DNA from: Sclerodactyla briareus
Lineage: Eukaryota > Echinodermata > Holothuroidea > Dendrochirotida > Sclerodactylidae
Length of the DNA: 64,000 bases
Assembly: GCA_026419785.1 (NCBI GenBank)
Contig: JAODTK010005540.1
Location: 62,001 to 126,000, forward strand
Reading direction: 5' to 3'
In this document: positions 15,001 through 27,000 of the stretch, in pieces
Layout: each line of letters begins with the position of its first letter
How positions within the stretch are numbered: the first letter of the stretch is position 1
Made by a program: the position numbers and the translations under genes
Notes under the pieces: model-generated
Databases searched by the model: none
Told to the model about the DNA's origin: nothing
Seen by the model: only the letters and a program-made list of their open reading frames with translations

Positions 15001-18000
15001 GGAGGTTGTACTGTTCAGTAGATGTTATTTTTCCAGATTGAAGTTACCTATATCATGTACAATGGGCAACTTCAAACGCAGAATTTGACATTTGAAAGAA
15101 GAAAATTCCTGTCTTTAGTATAATATAACAAACCAATAACCTTGCCGAGGGCCTAGAGGTCACTTCTTAGGGTCATTACAATATCTCTGGAGTGCTACAG
15201 GGTCCTCGGACAGTAAAGTGAGCCAAGAGTCACTTCTCATAGCTTTACTTAACACCTTGCTTGAGGAGTGCTTAAGAGTTTCATACTATCAAGATCAGTT
15301 AGTATTGGCCGAAGAGGGAGAGAATTTATTACACATGTACTGAGGAAAATACTACACAGATAGGATCTAAAGAACAGCGAGGAGAGTGGGAGGGGGAAGG
15401 CACCTTTTAAGAGGACAAAATGTCTCAAATAATTCAGGTCTGAGAGAAAAACTGGTGGATTGGTCTTGTCATGACACCAGATGCTGTTGCTGTGCATGCA
15501 GTGTCTTCGCACTATGGAATTTTCATATAACAGATTATAATTTAAAAATATTGTATATGATGATTTCATGTGAAATTGGGTTCAAAGAGGAATCCTAGTA
15601 GCATTTTCCACGGATGGTGTAAATTGGGAGTAAAGGTGTAAAAAGGGAGAAACGGAACCAGGGAAAGATTGGCTTGGGTCTTTCCACAAGACGCCATACA
15701 CTGATGGTTTGAGGTCGACAAAGATGAACAACCAGTGTCAAAGGAAAAGGTTCAAAGCTCTGCCCCCACCGGTGCTGGCTGCAGTAGCGAGGGGGAAGAG
15801 AAATCAGTATACCCAGCGGGGTTTCTATCACAGCAAGACCTTGAACAGGGGGGTCTTAGAAGAAGAAGACTTTGATGTGGTGGTACAGAAATTCCCCTTC
15901 CCCAGTCATGTACAACCACCATGTGGTTGTTAGCAGTAAACAAGGGCTTGCTGAAAGTGAGCCACAAGGGCTGACTAAGCATGAATAGTTCAGTTAAGAA
16001 CAAAAAAGCATTTTCGGAAAAATTTTAGTTGCCTAGTCTACCTAACAATAATTCGCACTTAGGAGTTGTCCTTATTCAGGGTTCCTGCAGCCATGGAAAA
16101 CCTGGAAAAAGTATGAAATAATGAGAACAAAAATCAGGCCTGGAAAAGTCTTGAACCTCAGGAAATGTCTTTTAATAGGAACGTCCATGGTGGCATTGTT
16201 CTGTTGCTTTGGCTTTGCTTTTTACAGTGTTGAGCTGCCGGCCTCTCTAATGTGATATATAATTAAACTTTGATGGAAGACTTGAGAAATAGGTCATGGA
16301 AATTCTAAGACGTCAGAAAATAAGTCATGAAATAATTGCAATGTTTCCTGATGAATTGATAGTGCCTTAGTGTGACTGGCTTGTGTAGTGTATAATGTAG
16401 TTGTCAAGAATTTCCTGCGTTATATTTTCAAAAAGCAAAAATGGCAATTCCCTAATGTAAGAATAACAATGAGCATACATTATAGGAAGCAGACTCAACT
16501 GAACATTCTGTCTTGGTGATATGTATATGATTAGCATAAATGCAACTAAGGCTGCAGTGAACCAGCGCGAGGCCTATAGAGTCCACTTCGTATGGTCATT
16601 ACAGTATCTCTGGAGTGTGCTACAGGTTCCTCGTACAGTTTAAGTGAGCCAAGAGTCACTTCTCATAGCTTTACTTACACCTTGCTTGAGAAGTGCTAAA
16701 GAGTTTCATACATCAAGATCAGTTAGTACTTGGCAAAGGAAGAACGTTATAACACATGCCTGAGGAAATGACTACACATCTAGGATACTAAAGACAGAAA
16801 TCTGGAGATGGGAGGAAGGCACCTTTTCAAAGAGGCCCAACATGTCTCACTAATTCAGGTCTGATAAACTGTGAGTGGTCTTGTCATGACACCAATGCTG
16901 TTGCTGTGCATGCCAGTGTCTCTCGCCAATCAAATGGTAATTTTCATATAACCGATATAATAAATATTGTTGATGTTTCATGTATTTTGGTACTTCACAA
17001 TAGGAATCCTGTAGCAAGCATTTTCCACCTGGATGGTAAAGTGAGTAATTGTAAAAAGGAGAAACGACCAGTGAATATGGCTGCTTTCTTTCCACAGACC
17101 TGCCATACTGATTTGTTGGAGGTCGACAACGAATGAACAACCATGTCAAATGAAGTGGTCAAGCTCTGGTCCCCCACCGTGCTGTCTGCAGTAAGCGAGG
17201 AGAGAAAATCAGTCTCCTCCCAGCCCGGGTTAGCACAGCCAGAAACCTTGAACAGGTGGGTCTTGAGAAAAGACATGAATGATGTGGTGGTACGTAAATT
17301 CCCCTTCCCCAGTCATGTCCCAACCACATTGTTTGATTAGCATTAACAAGGGCTTGCCCTGAAATTTGAGCCCCAGGGCTTACTAAGCTGAATAATTTCA
17401 GCTTAAGAACAAAACATTTTTCGGACAAATTTCAGTTGTCCGATCTAACCTAACATAATTCGCATTAGGAGTGTACCTCTATTCAGGGTTCCTGCAGCAT
17501 GGAAAACCTGAAAAGTCCATGAACTAATGAGAACGAAAATCCAGGCCGAAAAGTCTTGAACTTCAGGCAATGTCCTTCCAACCAAAAGTCACATGCTGGC
17601 ATAGTTCTTTTGCTTTGTCTTTTGCTTTTTACAGCGTTGATGCTAAGCCTGGCCTCTCTATGCTGATATTATTTAAAACTTTTATGTAAGACCTCAAGAA
17701 TAGGTCATGGAAATTACTAACAGACGCAAACAAAAATAAGTCATGGAACTACTTGCAATATGTCATTCCTGAAATTGATATTGACCTTAGTGTGCTGGCT
17801 TTTTGCTAGTGTATAAATGGTTGTCAAGATTTTCCTGCGTTATATTTTCAAAAAGCAGAAAATGGCATGTTCCCCTAATGTAGAATAACATGCGCCTACC
17901 TTCCTAGAAGCAGATCAACTGAAATTCTTGTCTGGTTGTTTAGATTAAGCATAACAGCACAAGGCTGCAGTGACCCCTGCGCGCGCTCACTAGAGTCCTT

Positions 18001-21000
18001 CTTATGGTCATTATACAAGACTCTTGAGTCTACAGGTCTACGTAACAGTAAGTAGCCAAGAGTACTTCTCATAGCATCACATCTTGTTGGAGGAGTGCTA
18101 AAGAGTTTCATACATCAGTTCAGTTTGTATTGGAAAGTGGGAGAGGGGAGAGGATCAGGGCTGCGGGGGAAAAACAAAACTAAATCAGCTGCTGTAGATG
18201 AGGGTCTTATTTTGCTGATTGAAAGGGTTTGTGTTGCCGATATTCTGAGATTGTTGACATTGAGTCGAAAGAAGCTCAAGTAAACACTGGCTCCAATGCG
18301 TCAGTATTGGAATAATATAAGCCAGGTCATGTGTTGAAGTGCGCATATGCTCACCACTGACCAGTTTGGGGGAATAGACTATTGATTCCCCCATATCAGT
18401 ATTGTTACAGCTTATTTTTAAACTGTCACCACTTTGAAACGAACCAAGTCATCCCATAATTTTGGATGTTCTTGTTATAAGTAGTGTGTGTTGGCAGGAT
18501 CTGTAATTTTCGGCAGGTGAGTTGGAAAGATTGTTCATGAGAATTGTTACGTTCAAACGTCGAACTGCTGTCGTTCCTTGGGACCTTCGACACAATATCA
18601 TTATAATCTCATTTAACTGTAACTTCACACAGGCCTATATTAGTATTATGGGACAACTAGTGGGAGTAAGCCTAAACAGGGTATGTATGTTTTACCAAGC
18701 AATATTTCTGAGGACATTCCACACTGGGAGACTCAACCAGACCATTCAGATCTCAGTTGATCTGCAAGTGTTTCCCCCTCTCTCTCTGCCATGTGAGCAG
18801 AGTGGTGAAGTAGGCATGTGGTGTGTTCCCTGTTCACACTTGGTGCTCACACATTCTGTTCTGGTTTCCCAGGCCCTTGCCAAAGCGGAGGCCGAGTCTG
18901 ATTCCGCTGCTGCGACGATGGACCACGCTGAGCGGGGCACGCGGAGCTGGCCAGAGTTTGACGAGAGCCATTCCATTACGAGGGAGAAGACCCGTTCGTC
19001 AAAAAAGGAGGGCAAAAAGGGGGGGGAGGACGGTGCTCCAAGGTGGAGATGGAACTAGCACGTTAGACAACAGGTAAAGCCTCCTATGGGCAGGGTAGGG
19101 CTAGGGTAATCCCCGTCTCGAGAGAGAATGCAGACTATGCCAAAGTGGATTGGTCAGGGCCTGCAGTCATTACCATTCATTGTCATCATTTAATAAAGAC
19201 AGGCATGCAACAGGTGCTATTTTTTTTCAAACTCTCCTACTTTCACCTTGCCTCTACTTCTCTGCATTTTTCCGAAATCCGGCTTTCTAATACTGTCTCC
19301 TACTTTTTCTTAAGTTTGCGCGATAAAAAGATCCTGAGTAAATGTTCATCACAAAATTTCCCAGCAATACCCAAATTAATTCTCAGAAGTATATAGCTAG
19401 TTATTTGCAGGTTCAGACTGACCACCAGGGACAGACTACAAGCTCAAGATGTCAGTCTCTATTCCGCAGTCTCATGGCTTCTCAGGCAAGAAGTAGTTGG
19501 TAATTCAGAATAACCCCCCTTCTTAAGGGGGGCTATTACGAGGGGCACCTTACCTTCTGGACCTTACTACAAATTGCATTTTCGGCCAAACGGCCCGCTT
19601 CAAACACACCCTGTATACCACTAAAAAAAAAAGAGGTTGTTAAAGCACAGCGCCCGGGGTACCGAACGGCAGCCGTAACTAGCGGGTGCGGCAACGGTGC
19701 TGCACTATCATTCCAACTAGCCCCGAGGTCCCGGCTTGTGGGGGGGACGGCGCGGGTGTCCAGAAGGTAAGTTGACCCTCGTAAGTAGCCCCTTAACGAA
19801 GGGGGGTTAAGTTACTTCAGGGCACTTACTTTGGATTACTAACAATTGCAGACTCCCAACGCAGGAGGTGGGAAGCCGAGCGGGAAAGCGAATTAATCCA
19901 AACAGATGAATAGACCATCACCGTAAAAAAGACGTCTGAGAGTACCGCCCTCCGTAGTCAACGACTCCAGACATCGAGCGGGGCGGCACCCTCCGTCACA
20001 GGCAGGATGTCCCCGAGCCAGCCACAACCCAACAATAACCAGCCCAACGAGCGAGCGGGCCGCGGTGTGGGGAAGGGGAAGGGCGCAAAGCCGCGCTTAC
20101 CTAGAGGCTAGTGGCGCCCGGCGCGAGGGGCCACCGCCAGAAGCGGAACCCGACGAACCCCGAGCGGGGGGGGAAAGCGGTGGCCAGAGGGATCACCCGC
20201 AGGGGGGTCCCGAAGGTATGAAGCATAAAGGTATTCTGAGAGTTCCATCAGCAGCATGGAGAATCCCTCCCAAAGGCACACCTTTATAGAGCGCGAGGGA
20301 GGAGGAGCGCCCCCCACACATCGGAGCTCGCGGTGAGACGGACCCATCCCCCGGGTGCCGACGGATCGCACTGAAGAGCCAGCGGAGATTGTATCATTGG
20401 AGGCGCGTTGATGAGGGCGCTGCGCGGGATAACAAACAGCGACGTACCCGGAACAACGGAGGGGACGGAGTCCGATCCAGTTAAACCCGAAGGGCCCGAA
20501 CCGGGAACCACACCTCATCCACCTCCACTTCCCGGAGGAGAGACCTCCCCAATAGCAGCGATTAAAATCGGAGCCGGGAGAAAAAATTGACCCGCCTGGG
20601 TTTAGAGAGAAACGTCGGGTCCGGAACCAGGCGGACCCGTGAGGGCTCAAAAAGCATATGGCCCGGGAGGGAGGACAAAGCATACAAGGCACTACGGCGC
20701 CGAGCCGATGCCGCCGCACGAAGGAACGCTGTCTTAACTGGCAACTGCGGCAGAGCAGAGAGCAGTCCGCTATAGGCTTAGAAGGGAGGCGCTCGTAGTA
20801 CCGCAGGCGGTCCCCCATGTCCCAGGCGGAACGAGAGCAAACTCTAGGACGATCCAAGAAACATGTACGAGGAGGAGGTCAAGGGTCGCAGAAGACACCG
20901 TTGATCCATCCGCGAATCCGCTATGTATAGCCGCCAACAGCGGAGCGGTAACCCTGGGATCGTGTGCACTGCCGCCCTAAACGGAAACAAGTAGAGGAGG

Positions 21001-24000
21001 GAGAAAGCGGCCACCTCCCAAAAGTGGCCCAGGACGGAGAAACCTGGCCGAATCCGCCCCACCCACCCTCGGTACAATCGAGTGCGAAAATACAGGCGGA
21101 GTCGGTGTATGGAAGCTCTCCGACCCCGGCTGCCATCGCGGCAGCCTCTCCGAAAGGCCGACGCTCGGCGGGGAATCCCGACACGGGCCACGCAACCAGG
21201 CGCAGAGCCTCTGGGTGCGGGTGGGCGTTCCCAGACGCCGGGAGCACAGGAGGTCCGGATGCAGGGGGAGAGAATCCGCGGCGCCCCGCCAGCAACGCCA
21301 GTAGTGGCCGGAACCAAGCTTCGGGTCGTTTAGGACAAAACGGCGCTATCAGGAGAACCTTGACAGGCTCCCTGCCACCCTTCTCGACACCCCGTCGACT
21401 AGACTGAACGGCGGGAAGGAGTACGCGTCGAGAAAGGCCAATCCAGGGCCAGAGCATCGGACCGCACAGGCCCCTCGACGGGACTCGTGTGCAGAAGAGA
21501 GGCGCTTGCAGGTGAGAGGCGATGCAACAGGTAAACCTCGACGATGAAACGCCCCGCCACCCCCGAAAACACGCCTGCACCACCCGACGTGAAGCGCCAC
21601 TCCGTCGGAGCCGAGGAATGCGCGATGAGAAGCGCAGTCGCGATGAGTTCTCGGAACCCGGGACAGGTGAACCCGCATGAAGGCGCACTCAGTGGAACAC
21701 TGGAACAGGCCCCCCAGGTCACGGACCAGAGCCGCCGCGAACGCGTCCGCCCTGCCGGGTTTATGTACGACACGGCGCGGGGGTACTGTCGCAACGGACC
21801 GTAGAGGGGCCCACCACTCTCGGGTTTGCCAGTAGTTCCAAAGCGCGGAACACCGCCGAGCAACCCGAGCACGTTTATGTGGGTCCCCCGTAACTCGGAT
21901 TCCCACACGTGAGCCCAACGCGACTCCGCAGGCGTGAGCCCCCCAGCCCTCCAGCGAGGTGTCCGACATTAGGCAAAAAGTTGGACGGGGAGAAGGCGGG
22001 GGGAACCGTACCCCTGCATGACGTGTCCTGTTCAGCCACCATCGGATTATCGGGTCCAGGTTTGGCTGCCCACGGCAATGGCGTCGACAGATCCCGAGAC
22101 CACGGACGAAAAAAACGCCCAAGAGGTGGATTTCTGGAGGGGGCCGATGTACCAGAACAGGCTAAGGAACCCAGTCCCTGGCTCTCCATGAAGCCGAGGA
22201 GCACAAGCCACGCCCGAAGCAGGGAGAGGTCTGGCCCTGAAGAAGGCCGTAACCCGGCTGTGCAGGGCATACAGGCTTCCAGGTTGGGTGGCGGATGGCC
22301 AAAACCAGCACCGCTAGATCGAATCTGCGCCACCAAGATAACAACGATCCGCAGCGGGGAGGGGACGGTCGCAGGTCGGACTTGGCCAAGTTGACGAGCA
22401 TCCCAGGCTCCGAGCCAAGTCCAGAACCGTGCCGGGGGGGTGCTTGGCCTCTGAACCTCCGCCGTTGAGTCCCCCACGATAAGCCCAGTGTCCAGATAAG
22501 TGAGAATCCTGCGCCCCCTGCGACGCAAAGGGCCACCATGGCCTCGTGACCCGTGTTTAAAACACCAAGGGCGCGGTCGAACACAACCAAACGGGAGACT
22601 GGTTAATCGGTAGGAGGAAGCTCGTGGGGTGAGCGGAAAGCATAGGAGAAGGATTCCTCCCGCCTGACGGGGCTATGCAAGTATGCATCCGATAGTAGGC
22701 CACCGACGTCGCCCAAAGACCCCTCCGCAGGTGTTTGGAACATCACCGCTAGGGTTTCCATGCGGAAGTGGGGTGGGCGGATGAAACGGTTTGAGAGGAT
22801 GCAGGTTCAATATCGGCCGCCCCGAACCGTCCCTCTTGGGCGTCAAGAAAAGGACCAGCCACCCAAAACAGTGGGCACTTCCTGAGGGAGGAGGGGGTAA
22901 GGCCCCCTTGGCCAAAAGGGTTTCGATCTCCCTCTCCAACGCCGACGCCTGGGGGCGGTCCCGCGGGGACCGGCGTTAGCACGAAATCGACCGGAGTTCG
23001 GGGGAGGCGCCGTGTGAAATCAGACGATTACCCCTGGGGGAGAGCGTGGCCAGGATCCACCTGTCAGAGGTGACAAGAGGGCCACCGCCCCCGTGAAGTT
23101 CACGGAGCCGACACACCACCCAACAGGTGGGGTACGACTGGGGGGGTTCGGGGACAGGGGGCCGGTAGTCACTTACCCCCGGGATGGCTGGAGGCACCGC
23201 CTCTCTGCCAGGCGGGAGAATGACGCGCCCCACATGGGCTTTGACAGGGACGCTTGGCCGGGTTCCCTTCTGCTTACGGGGGGGTGGGGGCACCCCGACC
23301 CTCCGGGAGGGCCCGAGACGCATGGAGCGCTCACCCGAGTGCGGCGGGCTTGACCAGAAGACTGTCCTCGACGGGCAGACACGTCCGCCCTCTTCCGGTA
23401 CGTCTCCAACCGGGAAGAGCGTCCTGTTCCAGGACATGGGGAAAACAGCCTCCGAGGAGGTTGGGGACCAAAATAGGGGCGCTCTGAAGTTCGCCCGCGG
23501 CGAGCGGAGAGAGGTTCAAGGTCCGGCAGGAAACATCTCCGCCGCAAAGACTTTGCCTTGACGGCGATCGGGCAAACTGATCGTTTTTTTTTTTGAAGGC
23601 AGATTAGAAACCGCCGAATGGACTCTCGCCATCACCTCCGCAGGGGGGTCTGCCGACGGCGCCACGGGCAAACCATCTGACTAAGAAAAGCTGGGAGAGC
23701 GAGACCTTGATACCGAATCTCGCGCCACGGTCTCAAAAAACGGAGGATCGAGTCCGGGCCGCATGGAGCGATCTTCAGACGGGAAGGTAGCCTTCCCCCC
23801 TCCTTGGAAGGGGGAGAACCGCGCCCTCACCGACAGGACGAGCCTGTGCCCAGCCTCCGGGGAAGGGAGGGGAACGGAGAGATAGATCTACTGTGGCCTG
23901 GGAACTCGGAATGAGGCGCGTCTCCCGCTGTGGGACGCGCGACGGGGACGCCCCGGCCCTAGCCTGGAAATTTGGAACACGTCCAGCGGCAAGGGAGGGT

Positions 24001-27000
24001 AGGGCGGCGGAGGCGGATCCCGGCGCCTGGTCCAAACGCGCCAGGCCTGTCGGATCCTCCGTCGCGGCCTACTGGGTCTTAGACAAGTCAGGGAGAAAGC
24101 CCGAGCCAGTTCCGTAACCGCCACAGCGTAGTCTGCCTCAACGGGCCCGTACGGGTGCTCTTCCGTCGACTGAAGGGATCTGGCCCAAGGCCCCCTCAAC
24201 GGAGGGGGGGGGGGGGGGGCAGGAGATTCCCGCAGGCTGGAGGGACGGAGCGTCCGACCCTTACCAACGGTCGAATGCGTGCACGTCGATCTCGGTTCGA
24301 GGACCGGCGGGGAAGATCGATGTCTGTTTCCCGACGGGTCCGTAGCCTGAGCAAACAGGCGGGAGCGTTAGGGGGAGAAACAACCGGACACTGAAACCAT
24401 CCCGGCTCGCGGGGTCCGGTGTTGTCGAGGCGGGGGGAGGTGGACCGGCGACCCCTGTTCCCGGGCGGAGAGGCTCGTCAACTACGGGCGTGACAGCCCT
24501 GAGCCAACCACCGCGTCAGGGGACTGAAGCTGAAGAGCTTCAACGTGGAAGTAATTGCCCGCCTGAAGCAGCGCGCTTCTTCTTAGGCTTACGGGCTTAC
24601 GGGAGGGGGTTTGCTCTTCTTACTTCATCCGGGGAGGACTGCAGGGGGGGACCCGTTACCGTCGCACGGAACGACATACAGGCTGGGGCGGGATCGGAGG
24701 CACAACAAAACTACGACCGGATCGAGAGTCTCTGACCGAGGTCCCAGCATTCACCAGGAAGGGGGGGGGTGGGGATTCCCCGAAGAGACCCAAGCGGGAG
24801 ACCGTCGCGAGGTTTGATTGGGCTGCAGCCCAGGGGCAGCGCCCCCCAAAAAAAACCCGGCGTGCGCCCATTGACGGTGCCCCCTACAGGACGACCGACG
24901 TCAGATCCCAACTGGGGTGGGGCGCAACTAACAGTGACAACGTCACCGACAGCCCCTGTGGACGGCCGTCCCCTGAACACGTACCAGGGCCTGGGATTCC
25001 CGAACGGATTCGGGAGAACGCATAAACATAATGGCGTGGAAGCTACCAGGAACCGTCCCCCATGGAGGAACGTTCCCTGTCCCTGCCCCCGGCGCAGGGG
25101 TCGTGCCACCCCCAGGCAGAGTCAACTGGTCCTGGTGGGGGGGGGAGGGAGCGGAGGCCGGAACCCGACACGCGGGAGGCATGCACGGTTAGGAACATGG
25201 ACGACGGAAAGGACGACGGAAGCGCCGACATAGTCGTCTCTAAAACAGCGCTCCGCAGGGACCTCATTCCCCCCAACCCAGGCCGAAGCAGCATCGGTCG
25301 CATGAGGTGGAGGGAGAATGGAGGGGACTGAGACACCGAGGTCCCAGAGGGACGCAATGGTCCCTGAGGGACCCGGTGGTGACGAGGTATTTAAGCCCGG
25401 CCCTTCAACGAAGAAAGAAGAGAACGTCACCACCGAAAGGACTCCGGCTCCGGCAGCAGGGCCTATCCCCCCTTTACTGGCGGACCCAACAAAGGAGCCA
25501 GCAGTGGAGGGAGAAGAAGGACAGGACGCAAGGTCCCCACGCGCCGTAGATATAGAAGGGAGGACCCGGAGGGATCCCCAACAAGCGTGGGTTTTGAGCG
25601 CACACGAGCGCCGAGCCGCAGTTTAAAAAAGGGAGGGGGGGGGGGAGCGACCTCTGATCCTTCGGCCACGTGCGCGGCTCGAGGACATTGTAAGTAATGA
25701 TCTTCGTCTTACTGATCTGTAAAAAAGCAAACGAAACCAGGAATTAGAAATCAGGAAAGGTACTCAAACTAAGTACTCTACCCCCTAGAAAATGTACTCG
25801 AAATAGGTCAAGGACCCGGAGAGCCGCCCGATGGGGTCCAACAAATGACCCCCTGCAGCCCTAATAAAAGTCAAAAATTGCAAATTTGGACCCCCTAGGG
25901 CTTACCGTTTAGAGATATAAGGCTCAAAACGTGAAAATGCACGAAACGGGAAGCCCACCCCCCCCCTACCGAGGGAGGGTGGGGAGGGGAAAACAAAGAT
26001 GAACGGTCAGGAGGTCCCTTAGGGGGGAACCCAAAGACACCCAAAACCCTGGGTCTACGGCGGGGGCCCCCCCCAGGCAACCAGGGGGGGAGGAAAAAAG
26101 CCACCGAGGGTGAAAATAAAGATTTGGCTGCCAAAGCTACATGGCGGTGACATCACCGCTCGAGAGATGGCTCATATGAAAGAGGAACAAAAATGCTACC
26201 GGTCAGACGTGAAAAGAAAATTTTGCCCCATCCCAGCTTATAGCCCGCCATAAGCGGGCGAGACCAGATGCGGGAACGTGACATATGAAATAAAAATAGG
26301 GACTATGGAACACAACAATTATGGCACCCCAAGGCATCAGTAGGAATAATGCTAAAAAAAAGGACCGTGAGGATGCCCCAATTGATATGCAAAATAGGCA
26401 GCCTGAGAGCCAAGCGCTTCTGAGCGCCTGAGGCTAGACCACACCGACTACGGGGGGAAAAACGCACACAAAGTCACCGGACAGGGAAACAAACCCCATA
26501 GCCACAGAGTGAAAGTTCCTAGTGCAAAGCTAGCGATAGGCGACGGAAGGGAGGGAAAACCCGCTACGAAATAACTAGTGGGGAAAAATACCCCCTCGGA
26601 GCCCAAGAGGGGAGGACAGAGCCAGAAAGGGCTCAAACGAACCGTCAACAAGGTAGCGGGAAGAAAAAAAAAAAAAAAACCCCAGCACCTAGCCCGGCGG
26701 GGAGGGAGGGGAGAAACACAGCCCCCACGGAAAAAGACGGTCGGCCGCCCAAACAAGCCCAAAACAAAGACCAGGGCACACACATAAGACCGCACTGGCC
26801 CGCAAACGAAGTTACGCTCAAGAATGGGCAGGAATGAGTGAAACATTTACAGACAATACACCCACAACCCAAAAAAAAGGAATATATCACCTGATAATGG
26901 TTGAAAAGTGGCAGAAAGTGGCGTGAGAAGATAGCGTCGAAAATGAGAAGTCAGCGATGAGGAAAACAGTAGCCGGTGTTGCGTGCAACACACACCGAAA

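Larger units (their letters stand above)
14685..18872 (+). other. Intron filled with tandem ~1.41-kb repeats
   Basis: Dominated by the tandem repeat at 15139-18125 and the dispersed repeat at 18310-18660. A coding exon for the segment between the helicase lobe and the acidic region might be hidden here but was not recognised. Confidence 0.6.

Noticed and set aside
18522-19058. A single 178-residue protein.
   Set aside because: Its first half is a dispersed repeat (second copy at 31.3 kb). Only the part from 18873 is coding, with a clear acceptor there.
20108-23437. Several long overlapping frames on both strands as separate genes.
   Set aside because: They are parts of DIRS copy 1 on the minus strand and their plus-strand shadows in GC-rich sequence.
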